Below, one piece after another: positions 14,437 through 22,519 of a stretch of DNA of 64,000 nt; positions within the stretch are counted from its first letter, which is position 1; each line of letters opens with the position of its first letter. The stretch is taken from positions 41,088 through 105,087 of the forward strand of contig NZ_NWSQ01000024.1 in the NCBI RefSeq assembly GCF_002531725.1, given 5' to 3'. The position numbers were made by a program, and so were the translations under genes. The notes under the pieces are model-generated. The model made no database searches. It had not been told where the DNA came from and was given only the letters and a program-made list of their open reading frames with translations. This DNA comes from Rhizobium sp. L43. Lineage in GTDB: Bacteria; Pseudomonadota; Alphaproteobacteria; Rhizobiales; Rhizobiaceae.

Positions 14437-15459
14437 TCAGAACTCGACGACCACCTTGCCGAAAGGCCCGCGGTAGAGATGATCGAGCGCCTGCGGGAAC
14501 TCGTCGAAGGCGTAGAGCTTGTCGATCACAGGCTTCAGCCCGGTCTGATCCACTGCCCGCGCCAAATCTTCAAGCGCCCGGCGATGGCCGACGGAAATGC
14601 CCTGCACGACAGGCGCCTTGAGCAGCAGCGGGGCGGCCTGGCCGGAGACCTCGAACCCTTCGAGCACGCCGATCACGGAAATGCGGCCATTGATCGCCAC
14701 CGCCTTCAGTGCCTGGTCGAGATGCGGGCCGCCGACAATCTCAAGCACGTGATCGGCGCCATAATCGCCGGTCAGCTGATAGAGCTGCTCTACCCAGTCG
14801 CCCTCGTGGCGATTGATCGCGTGATCGGCACCGAGGGCGATGGCGCGCTCGAGTTTCTCCGCGCTGCCTGAGGTAATGAAGACCTCCGCACCATGCGCCT
14901 TGGCGATCTGCAGGCCGAAAAGCGCCACGCCGCCGGTGCCTTGCACCAGCACCTTGTCGCCGGCCTTAAGACCACCGCGTTCGATCAAGGCGAACCAGGC
15001 GGTCAGACCGGCGCAGGGCAAGGTGCTCGCCTGCGCCGCATCGAGCGTATCAGGCGCGCGCGAATACCATTCCTCGGAAAGCACGGTGTAATGGGAGAGG
15101 ACGCCCGGATAGAAGCCGCCGCGTGTCTTGTAAGGCGGCGTGCGCGAGTCGCCCAGCCCGCGCCCATCGATCCAGTCGGGCGAAAAGGTCGAGATCACCC
15201 GGTCGCCCGGCTTGAAACGGCTGACCTCGGGCCCGACCGCCTCCACGACCCCCGCCATATCGGAACCCGGTACGAAGGGAAATTTCAGCGGCAATCCCAT
15301 ACCACTTTCCATCACCAGCCGGTCGCGGAAATTGAGCGAGACGGCTTCCGTCCGGACGAGGATCTTGTTTTCCGACACCGGTTCGAGCGTGCGCTCGCCG
15401 ATCGCGAGGTGGCGGTCCGATCCGACCGCATCAATCTGCCATTGCCGTGTCGTCTGCAT
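14437..15459 (-). CDS. Zinc-free NAD(P)-dependent alcohol dehydrogenase / quinone oxidoreductase family
   Basis: The 340-residue protein is a medium-chain dehydrogenase. Residues about 50-80 (NFRDRLVMESGMGLPLKFPFVPGSDMAG) form the GroES-like substrate domain; VLVQGTGGVALFGLQIAKAHG is the Rossmann Gly motif that binds NAD(P). The Cys/His structural zinc set is absent, placing it with quinone-oxidoreductase-like enzymes. AAGGAGCAAGGCA before the ATG at 15459 sets the start. A LysR gene diverges from it 100 bases away and probably regulates it. The substrate cannot be told from sequence. Confidence 0.85.
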   Translation of the reverse strand: MQTTRQWQIDAVGSDRHLAIGERTLEPVSENKILVRTEAVSLNFRDRLVMESGMGLPLKFPFVPGSDMAGVVEAVGPEVSRFKPGDRVISTFSPDWIDGRGLGDSRTPPYKTRGGFYPGVLSHYTVLSEEWYSRAPDTLDAAQASTLPCAGLTAWFALIERGGLKAGDKVLVQGTGGVALFGLQIAKAHGAEVFITSGSAEKLERAIALGADHAINRHEGDWVEQLYQLTGDYGADHVLEIVGGPHLDQALKAVAINGRISVIGVLEGFEVSGQAAPLLLKAPVVQGISVGHRRALEDLARAVDQTGLKPVIDKLYAFDEFPQALDHLYRGPFGKVVVEF

Positions 15460-15559
15460 TGCCTTGCTCCTTGTCGATTGCAGGGAGCAAAACATATCGT
15501 TGAATATTTCGCACCAGTTGCGATATTAATTCACCAGAATGGTTCCATGGAGGCAACAA

Positions 15560-16459
15560 ATGGAGCAATTGAAGGGGATCTCGATCTTCGTCGAAACTGT
15601 CGAGGCCGGCGGCTTTTCGGCTGCCGCCGACCGGCTCCACCTCACCCGCTCGGCTGTCGGCAAGACGATCGCACGGCTCGAACAGCGCCTCGGAGTGCGG
15701 CTCTTCAACCGTACGACGCGCATGCAGAGCCTGACCGAGGAAGGCCGCTTCTTCTACGAGCGCTGCCTGCGGGCGGTTGAGGAAATCCGCCTCGGGGAAG
15801 CCATGCTGGAATCCGGCCGGCGTGACGTCCGCGGCCGATTGCGCATCTCGATGCCTGTGCTTTTCGGCCGCCACTGCATCGCGCCGATCCTCGCACGCCT
15901 GCTCGATGACCATCCGAACCTCGAACTCGACCTTTCCTTCAACGACCGTATCGTCGACCTGCTCGAGGACGGCTTCGATCTTGTCATTCGCAACGGGCCG
16001 TTGAAGGATAATCCGGATCTGATGGCCCGGGCGATCGCCCGCCAGCGCATGACCGTCTGCGCATCGCCCGCCTATCTGGAAAAATATGGGGCGCCGCAGA
16101 CGGTCTTCGATATTCCGCGGCATGAAGGCATCGTCTACAGGCGGGGCGATGATGACAAGGGTTGGATCTTTCCCACTGCAACCGATCCCGGGCGGCGGCT
16201 GGTGCCAAAAGCGCGACTGCGGCTCGACGATCTCGCTTCGATTTCCGATGCCGCCGTCGCCGGACGCGGCCTAGCCTGGCTGCCTTGCTGGCTGGTGCGC
16301 GCGGAGGTGCTGGCTGGCCGGCTCATTCAGCTGCTGAAGCAGGAACCGGCCAATGTCTTTGATGCCCATGCCGTTTGGTTGCGCTCCCCCGTCATGCTGC
16401 CGAAAGTGAGGCTCGCAATCGATACGCTGGCCGCCAGATTACCGGCAATGATGGGCTGA
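15560..16459 (+). CDS. LysR family transcriptional regulator
   Basis: The 299-residue protein has the usual LysR layout: N-terminal winged helix-turn-helix (FVETVEAGGFSAAADRLHLTRSAVGKTIARLE, residues about 10-40) and a two-lobed periplasmic-binding-like ligand domain (RGRLRISMPVLFGRHCIAPIL onward). GGAGG before the ATG at 15560 supports the start. It is divergent from the dehydrogenase, the typical arrangement of a LysR regulator with its target. Confidence 0.9.
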   Translation: MEQLKGISIFVETVEAGGFSAAADRLHLTRSAVGKTIARLEQRLGVRLFNRTTRMQSLTEEGRFFYERCLRAVEEIRLGEAMLESGRRDVRGRLRISMPVLFGRHCIAPILARLLDDHPNLELDLSFNDRIVDLLEDGFDLVIRNGPLKDNPDLMARAIARQRMTVCASPAYLEKYGAPQTVFDIPRHEGIVYRRGDDDKGWIFPTATDPGRRLVPKARLRLDDLASISDAAVAGRGLAWLPCWLVRAEVLAGRLIQLLKQEPANVFDAHAVWLRSPVMLPKVRLAIDTLAARLPAMMG

Positions 16460-16618
16460 ACGTTCGGTGCTGATCGCCAATGGTGGATTGCAGCCGCAAG
16501 GTGACGAGAAACCTATGTTATTCCTAGGCGTTTCTCTGGAAATAACCCGATGCCGCAGTATATCCGCTAGTTCGTCGTCCTTTGTGGCGCCTGCCACATC
16601 ACTCGGAACACGGTCAGC

Positions 16619-17152
16619 ATGTCACTTCGCAGCGCCCTCCGCGCACAAACAGCAGATTGCCACGCCGCGGTCGACACTCTCTTCGGCAGTTTCAACCTCT
16701 CACGCCGCGAGGATTATAAGGCGTTCCTGCGCGCTCATGCCCGGGTCGTACCATCCGTCGAACATGCGCTTGAGCAAGCGGGAATCGCCCAGCTGCTGCC
16801 CGACTGGCCGGAACGAAGGCGCGCGCACCTGCTCGCTGCCGACATAAGGGCGCTCGACGATCGATTGCCCGCGCTGCTTCCGCAACCGGCATTGCGCTGC
16901 AAAGCCGCGATCTGGGGCGCCGCCTATGTCCTTGAAGGCTCCAAGCTTGGCGGTGCGCTGCTCAACAAAGCCGTAGCTGATCACCTGCCCAGCAGCTACC
17001 TCAGCCTCCAAGGCCCGAGGGGCGCCATGCGGCTCTTCATAGATCGTCTCGACGCGAGCAATGTTGACGATCTCGCCGCGGTCTCGGCGGCCCGCGATGT
17101 CTTCGATCTTTTCCTCAAGGCCGGGCAACTCGAACTGGAAGCCGTCCCATGA
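16619..17152 (+). CDS. bphO: Biliverdin-producing heme oxygenase
   Basis: The 177-residue protein is a bacterial heme oxygenase: RAQTADCHAAVDTLF near residues 8-22 carries the proximal His, and GAAYVLEGSKLGGALL near 102-117 is the distal helix with the Gly residues over the heme. It opens heme to biliverdin, CO and iron. It overlaps the bacteriophytochrome gene by four bases (ATGA), so the chromophore is made together with its apoprotein. No signal peptide; cytoplasmic. Confidence 0.9.
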   Translation: MSLRSALRAQTADCHAAVDTLFGSFNLSRREDYKAFLRAHARVVPSVEHALEQAGIAQLLPDWPERRRAHLLAADIRALDDRLPALLPQPALRCKAAIWGAAYVLEGSKLGGALLNKAVADHLPSSYLSLQGPRGAMRLFIDRLDASNVDDLAAVSAARDVFDLFLKAGQLELEAVP

Positions 17153-19719
17153 GCGGCACGCCTGAACCCGTCGATCTCACCAATTGCGATCGCGAACCGA
17201 TCCACCAGTTCGGCGCAGTTCAGCCTTTCGGCTTCCTTTTGGTGATATCCCTGGACTGGATCGTCACACGCGCCTCCGCAAATCTGGTGGAATTCCTCGG
17301 TATTACTCAGGCCGACGCGCTCGGCCGCCCTGTCTCCTCGGTGATCACACCCGAGGCCCTCCATACAATCCGCAACAAGCTTACCACGCTGCGCGGTTCC
17401 GACGTCGTCGAGCGCATGTTCGGCATTGCCCTGACGCCCGATCAAAACCGGTTCGACGTTGCCGTACATCTGAACGAAGGTCAGGTCATCATCGAAGGCG
17501 AACGCTGCCAGGAAGACAGGCACAACGCCCCTTCGCTCTCCATGCGCAGCATGATGTCCCGCCTCGACCACGCGGAAACAATGGAAGCTTTCTTCCGAGA
17601 GGGAGCAAGACAGGCGCGCGCCCTGACCGGCTTCGATCGGGTGATGGTCTATCGTTTCGACGAAAGCGGCTCCGGCGAAGTGGTGGCGGAAGCCGCCCGG
17701 GCCGGCATCGGCTCGTTCCTCGGGCTGCACTATCCGGCGTCCGACATTCCGGTGCAGGCGCGCGCGCTTTATCTGCGCAACCTGTTCCGCATCATTGCCG
17801 ATATCGACGCCCTGCCCGTGCCGGTCCTTCCGCACCTTGACGCGCTTGGCCAGCCGCTCGATCTCTCCATGTCGGTATTGCGTTCGGTCTCGCCGATCCA
17901 TATCGAATATCTGAAAAACATGGGTGTCGGCGCATCGCTTTCCATATCGATCGTCGTCGACGGCAAGCTCTGGGGCCTGTTTGCCTGCCACCATTACAAC
18001 CCACGTCTGCCTTCGGCCCAAAGCCGCTCCACCGCCGAACTCTTCGGCCAGATGTTTGCCTCGCGCCTTGAAAGCCGCGAACGGCGGTTGGCTCTCGACT
18101 ACGAAACCAAGGCACGCCGCATCGCCGACCGGCTTCTGACTTCCGTGGCAGACAATGCCAGCCTGCTCGACGATCCGGCCTGGTTGATCGAGGCCCTCGC
18201 CGACGCCATTCCTGCCGACGGCATCGGCGTCTGGATCAACGGCCGGCTGGCCGTTGCCGGCATCGGGCCGGATGAGAGAAGTTTCGCAGCCCTTGTCCGC
18301 CATCTCAACCGCAACGCCGCCGGCCGCATCTATGCCGTCGACAGGCTCACGGAAACCTATCCGGATCTTGAGGTCGACGATGTAGTGGCAGGCATGCTCG
18401 CCATCCCGATCTCGCGTTCGCCGCGCGATTACGTCGTGCTCTTCCGTCAGGAGCTGGTGCGCACCGTCCGCTGGGCCGGCGACCCGCATAAGCCGGTGGA
18501 ATACGGACCCAACGGCCCGCGGCTGACGCCACGCAAGAGTTTCGAGGCCTGGTCTGAACTGGTGCGCGGTCGCTCGCTCCCCTTCTCGGAGGCCGAGCGC
18601 CGTGTCGCCGAAACGATCCGCGTCACGCTGATCGAAGTGGTGCTGCGCCTGGCCGACGAGGTCAGCATGGCGCGCCAGATGGCAAACGAGCGCCAGGAAC
18701 TGCTGATCGCCGAGCTGAACCACCGCGTCCGCAACATATTGAGCCTGATCACCGGGATCATCCGGCAATCGCAGACGACCTCGGTCAGCGTTGGCGACTA
18801 CATTCGCCAGATCGAGGGCCGGGTCCAATCGCTCGCCCGCGCTCACGACCAGATCACCCGCGACCACTGGGCACCCGCTTCGCTCAGGCAATTGCTGCTG
18901 GCCGAGACCGCCGCCTATCTCGGGAAAAATGCGCAACGCATCAAGATGAGCGGCGACGACGTCCTGCTCGAACCGCAGGCCTTTTCCACCGCCGCCCTGG
19001 TTTTCCATGAGCTGATGACCAACAGCGCCAAATATGGCAGCCTTTCCGGCGCCGGCAGCGGCACGGTCGAACTTGGCTGGCACCGCGATGACGAAGGCAA
19101 TCTGCGCATCGGCTGGCGTGAAAGGGATGGTCCGCCCGTCATCGAACCCACGCGCCACGGCTTCGGTTCGACGATCATCCGGCGCTCGATTCCCTACGAC
19201 CTCGGCGGCAAGGCGGAGGTCCGCTATAGCAGGGACGGGCTCGAGGCGGATTTCAATATTCCGGCGCGTTATGTCGTGGGCCCGACGAGCGAACGCTCAC
19301 ATTCAGCTCCGGTCGGAGCAAGCGAACGCAACACGGTTCACGACAATCACCAGCCGCTCTTCGGCCTGAATGTGCTGCTGGTCGAAAACAACCTGATCAT
19401 CGCCATGGACGGGGAGGAAATCCTGCGCCGGCTGGGCGCCGAAGTGGCAACGGCGCCCAGTGTCGCGGAGGCGATGGAAATCCTGGCCGGCCAGTCCTTC
19501 GATCTGGCGCTGCTCGATGTCAATCTCGGCGATGAGACGAGTTTCGGGATTGCCGACCGGCTGGCAGCCGACGGCGTGCCCTTCGTTTTTGCCACAGGCT
19601 ATGGGGAGGGCATTGCCCAGGCGAACAGCCATTCCGACGCGCCCGTGTTGCAAAAGCCCTATACGATGGAAGGCGTGACGGACACCCTCGCCCGGATGCC
19701 GCTTGCCAAAAGGCAATAA
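17149..19719 (+). CDS. bphP: Bacteriophytochrome HWE histidine kinase with receiver domain
   Basis: The 856-residue protein is a red/far-red photoreceptor. Order: PAS (about 20-125) with biliverdin-ligating Cys at residue 13 (DLTNCDREPIHQFGAVQPFG); GAF with PASDIPVQARALY near 194-206; PHY (about 330-500); a histidine kinase of the HWE/HisKA_2 type with ELNHRVRNILSLI (His near 524) and HELMTNSAKYGSLS; and a C-terminal receiver (LLVENNLIIAMDG, Asp of LLDVNLGD near residue 789, K of LQKPY). The family links light to phosphorylation. The receiver on the same chain makes it a hybrid kinase. An output partner is not visible nearby. Confidence 0.93.
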   Translation: MSGTPEPVDLTNCDREPIHQFGAVQPFGFLLVISLDWIVTRASANLVEFLGITQADALGRPVSSVITPEALHTIRNKLTTLRGSDVVERMFGIALTPDQNRFDVAVHLNEGQVIIEGERCQEDRHNAPSLSMRSMMSRLDHAETMEAFFREGARQARALTGFDRVMVYRFDESGSGEVVAEAARAGIGSFLGLHYPASDIPVQARALYLRNLFRIIADIDALPVPVLPHLDALGQPLDLSMSVLRSVSPIHIEYLKNMGVGASLSISIVVDGKLWGLFACHHYNPRLPSAQSRSTAELFGQMFASRLESRERRLALDYETKARRIADRLLTSVADNASLLDDPAWLIEALADAIPADGIGVWINGRLAVAGIGPDERSFAALVRHLNRNAAGRIYAVDRLTETYPDLEVDDVVAGMLAIPISRSPRDYVVLFRQELVRTVRWAGDPHKPVEYGPNGPRLTPRKSFEAWSELVRGRSLPFSEAERRVAETIRVTLIEVVLRLADEVSMARQMANERQELLIAELNHRVRNILSLITGIIRQSQTTSVSVGDYIRQIEGRVQSLARAHDQITRDHWAPASLRQLLLAETAAYLGKNAQRIKMSGDDVLLEPQAFSTAALVFHELMTNSAKYGSLSGAGSGTVELGWHRDDEGNLRIGWRERDGPPVIEPTRHGFGSTIIRRSIPYDLGGKAEVRYSRDGLEADFNIPARYVVGPTSERSHSAPVGASERNTVHDNHQPLFGLNVLLVENNLIIAMDGEEILRRLGAEVATAPSVAEAMEILAGQSFDLALLDVNLGDETSFGIADRLAADGVPFVFATGYGEGIAQANSHSDAPVLQKPYTMEGVTDTLARMPLAKRQ

Positions 19720-19722
19720 AGG

Positions 19723-20373
19723 TCAGCTCTCAAGACCATTCGGTCGCAGCCCGCCAATAAAGAGCTGCTCCAGAAACCGCGCCGCATCCTCGAAGCGCCC
19801 CTCGCCGGCATGTTCCTGTCCGAGCACCGCGCGAACCTGGACGTCGAAATCCGCGTAATGCTGCGTTGTCGACCAGATGGAGAAGATCAGGTGGTAGGGG
19901 TCGCATTTGACGATCTTGCCCGATTTCGCCCAGGCGCGGATGACCTCCGCCTTCTCGTCGACCAGCTCCTTCAGCGGACCCTTCAGCTCGTCTTCGATAT
20001 GCGGCGCCCCCTGCAGCACCTCATTGGCGAAGAGCCGGCTTTCGCGGGGAAAATCGCGCGCCATCTCCAGCTTGCGCCTGATGTAGCTGCGGATTTCCTC
20101 CTCGGGATTGCCCTCGGCGTCGAAGGCGCGCAGCGGCTCCAGCCAGGTGTAGAGCACCCGGTCGATCAGCGCCCGGTGCATGGCTTCCTTCGTGCGGAAA
20201 TAATAGAGCAGGTTGGGTTTCGACATGCCGGCCACTTCGGCGATCTGGTCGATGGTCGAGCCGCGGAAGCCGTTTGCCGAAAACACGTCGAGCGCCGCCT
20301 CCAGGATCTGCTCTTCCTTCTCCTCCTGGATTCGCGTCCGCCTCAGGGTTTTCGCTGCTCTCGGTATGGTCAC
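19723..20373 (-). CDS. rutR: RutR-like TetR family regulator of pyrimidine catabolism
   Basis: The 216-residue protein matches E. coli RutR through most of its length: helix-turn-helix SANGFRGSTIDQIAEVAGMSKPNLLYYF near residues 33-60, then SRLFANEVLQGAPHI and HLIFSIWSTTQHYADF in the ligand domain. RutR senses uracil and releases DNA. The gene starts with GTG at 20373, preceded by AAGGGG; no ATG lies close. It diverges from the carbamoyl-amidohydrolase gene, and a good RutR box lies in the 302-base space between. Confidence 0.85.
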   Translation of the reverse strand: MTIPRAAKTLRRTRIQEEKEEQILEAALDVFSANGFRGSTIDQIAEVAGMSKPNLLYYFRTKEAMHRALIDRVLYTWLEPLRAFDAEGNPEEEIRSYIRRKLEMARDFPRESRLFANEVLQGAPHIEDELKGPLKELVDEKAEVIRAWAKSGKIVKCDPYHLIFSIWSTTQHYADFDVQVRAVLGQEHAGEGRFEDAARFLEQLFIGGLRPNGLES

Positions 20374-20518
20374 AGGCTGTTATTTCCCCTTGAAATTCAA
20401 CTTCTTCGCTCAAGTTTTAGCGGAAGGCATCCCCTGCCGCTTTCTTGAGCAACTGCCCTTATTTTTATCGGCAATTTTCGTGATTTTCGTCTTGAGCCCG
20501 GCGGTGGAAGTTGTAATG

Positions 20519-20534
20519 TTTACCAATCGGTCAA
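20519..20534. promoter_or_regulatory. RutR-type operator
   Basis: The 16 bases on the minus strand read TTGACCGATTGGTAAA, which matches the RutR consensus TTGACCAnnTGGTCAA at 12 of 14 fixed positions. It lies in the divergent promoter space of the rutR-like gene and the pyrimidine operon. Confidence 0.65.
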
Positions 20535-20675
20535 ATTATCCGCCAGATGAAAAACAAAGGCAACTGGCGATTTTCCGGCGCTCGACAAAACCAATAAGGG
20601 GGCGCAGGAAGGACCACGGGAACAGGCAGGCATGTCCCTTCGCGTGACTGCCGCAAACAGGTGAGGGCATAGGAA

Positions 20676-21929
20676 ATGGTGGCAGCACCAGGCGAGAACA
20701 TGCGCGTCAATGGCGACCGTCTCTGGGACAGTCTCATGGACATGGCGAAGATCGGCCCCGGCGTGGCCGGCGGCAACAATCGCCAGACGCTGACGGATTC
20801 GGATGCGCAAGGCCGCAGCCTTTTCAAGACATGGTGCGACGAAGCGGGCCTCTCCATGGGCATCGACCGCATGGGCACGATGTTTGCCACTCGCCCCGGC
20901 ACCGACCCCGATGCCCTGCCCGTCTATGTCGGCTCGCATCTCGACACCCAGCCGACCGGCGGCAAATATGACGGCGTGCTGGGTGTGCTTGCCGCCCTCG
21001 AAGTCGTGCGCACCATGAACGATCTCGGCATCAAAACGAAGCACCCGATCGTCGTCACCAACTGGACGAACGAGGAAGGCGCGCGTTTTGCCCCCGCCAT
21101 GCTGGCCTCAGGCGTCTTCGCCGGCGTGCACAGCCTGGATTTTGCCTATAACCGCAGGGATCCCGAAGGCAATCTGTTCGGCGACGAACTGAAGCGCATC
21201 GGCTGGGTCGGCGACGAAGAGGTCGGCGCCCGCAAGATGCACGCCTATTTCGAATATCACATCGAGCAGGGCCCGATCCTCGAAGCCGAGGACAAGCAGA
21301 TCGGCGTCGTCACCCATTGCCAGGGCCTGTGGTGGCTGGAATTCACCCTGACCGGCAAGGAGGCCCACACCGGCTCGACGCCGATGAACCTACGCGTCAA
21401 TGCCGGCCTCGCCATGGCCCGCATCCTGGAGATGGTCCAGGGCGTGGCGATGAGCGAGCAGCCCGGTGCCGTCGGCGGCGTCGGCCAGGTGTTCTTCTCG
21501 CCGAATTCGCGCAACGTCCTGCCGGGCAAGGTCGTCTTCACCGTCGACATCCGCTCGCCCGACAAGGCCAAGCTCGACCGCATGCGGGCGAAGATCGAGG
21601 CGGAAGCGCCTGAGATCACCGATGCGCTCGGTGTCGGCTGTTCCATCGAGGCGATCGGCCATTTCGAGCCGGTCACCTTCGATCCGAAACTGGTCACCTC
21701 GGTGCGCGATGCCGCCGAACGGCTCGGCTACAGCCACATGAACATCATCTCCGGCGCCGGCCACGACGCCTGCTGGGCCGCCAAGGTCGCGCCGGCGACG
21801 ATGGTCATGTGCCCCTGCGTCGGCGGTCTCTCTCACAACGAGGCCGAGGAGATTTCCAAGGAATGGGCGACGGCGGGCGCCGATGTGCTGTTCCATGCAG
21901 TGGTCGAGACGGCGGAGATTGTGGTGTGA
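20676..21929 (+). CDS. Zn-dependent N-carbamoyl-amino-acid hydrolase / beta-ureidopropionase (M20 family)
   Basis: The 417-residue protein is of the M20/hydantoinase-carbamoylase family. Metal ligands are seen: SHLDTQPTGGKYDG (His and Asp), NEEGARF (Glu), YFEYHIEQGP (His) and GLSHNEAEE (His). It would hydrolyse N-carbamoyl-beta-alanine or N-carbamoyl-beta-aminoisobutyrate to the amino acid, CO2 and ammonia, the third step of reductive pyrimidine breakdown. The stop overlaps the start of the DUF559 gene. The next enzyme gene is the dihydropyrimidinase, which makes its substrate. Confidence 0.85.
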   Translation: MVAAPGENMRVNGDRLWDSLMDMAKIGPGVAGGNNRQTLTDSDAQGRSLFKTWCDEAGLSMGIDRMGTMFATRPGTDPDALPVYVGSHLDTQPTGGKYDGVLGVLAALEVVRTMNDLGIKTKHPIVVTNWTNEEGARFAPAMLASGVFAGVHSLDFAYNRRDPEGNLFGDELKRIGWVGDEEVGARKMHAYFEYHIEQGPILEAEDKQIGVVTHCQGLWWLEFTLTGKEAHTGSTPMNLRVNAGLAMARILEMVQGVAMSEQPGAVGGVGQVFFSPNSRNVLPGKVVFTVDIRSPDKAKLDRMRAKIEAEAPEITDALGVGCSIEAIGHFEPVTFDPKLVTSVRDAAERLGYSHMNIISGAGHDACWAAKVAPATMVMCPCVGGLSHNEAEEISKEWATAGADVLFHAVVETAEIVV

Positions 21930-22519
21930 TGGCTAGCGTCGCGCCCGGAGCCCCCTCATCCGACCCTTCGGGCCACCTTCTCCCCGCTGGGGAGAAGGGA
22001 ACGGTGCACGTTGCGGCTTCCCCCTTCTCCTCTCGGGGAGAAGGTGCCCGGAGGGCGGATGAGGGGGCTCCGGGTGCGACGAAAATTATCAAGCAGGATA
22101 TCCGGAAACATCGCACCGACAAAACCGACCAGGCCAGGGCTCTTCGCCGCAATGAAACCGAAGAGGAATACCATCTGTGGAGCGACCTGCGCTCCCGCCG
22201 CTTGAACGGCTATAAGTTTGCAAGGCAAGTTCCTCTCGGTCCGTTCATTGTCGATTTCCTCTGTCGCGAAAAACGATCGATCGTCGAAGTCGACGGCTTC
22301 CAGCATGCCGAAAGCGTCACCGATCAACGGCGAACCGAATGGCTCAATGCAAATGGCTATTCGGTCCTGCGCTTCTGGAATCAGGAAGTCTCTCGCGAAA
22401 GACGCTCGGTACTCGAAACAATCCTGGCAGCATTGGAAGGCCGGTTTGAAGCCAGCAAGGAGACGCTCAGCTTCTATTCACCAGCCGAATCTACAGACAA
22501 GAACGGGGAACGACCATGA
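21929..22519 (+). CDS. DUF559 endonuclease-like protein with a repeat-derived N-terminus
   Basis: The last 120 residues form a DUF559 domain, related to very-short-patch-repair-type nucleases: LRRNETEEEYHLWSDLR, KFARQVPLGPFIVDFLC (the catalytic Asp), VEVDGFQH, and RRTEWLNANGYSVLRFWNQEV. The first 50 residues are encoded by a RIME-like palindromic repeat. The only in-frame ATG is at 21929, overlapping the upstream stop (TGATG), and the gene ends overlapping hydA (ATGA). It is therefore translated as part of the pyrimidine operon although it has no evident role there. A role in DNA repair or transfer is inferred from the family. Confidence 0.75.
   Translation: MASVAPGAPSSDPSGHLLPAGEKGTVHVAASPFSSRGEGARRADEGAPGATKIIKQDIRKHRTDKTDQARALRRNETEEEYHLWSDLRSRRLNGYKFARQVPLGPFIVDFLCREKRSIVEVDGFQHAESVTDQRRTEWLNANGYSVLRFWNQEVSRERRSVLETILAALEGRFEASKETLSFYSPAESTDKNGERP
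21937..22081. repeat. RIME-like palindromic repeat
   Basis: Arms of about 26 bases (21937-21963 and 22056-22081) are inverted copies with CCGGAGCCCCCTCATCCG. Two inner hairpins (GGGGAGAAGG-type) sit between them. Such mosaic elements are common in Rhizobium intergenic regions; here it is in frame with the next gene. Confidence 0.75.

Noticed and set aside
16996..19158. 720-codon open frame on the minus strand
   Set aside because: It lies antisense to bphP, which has clear domain motifs; high-GC codon bias keeps the opposite frame open.
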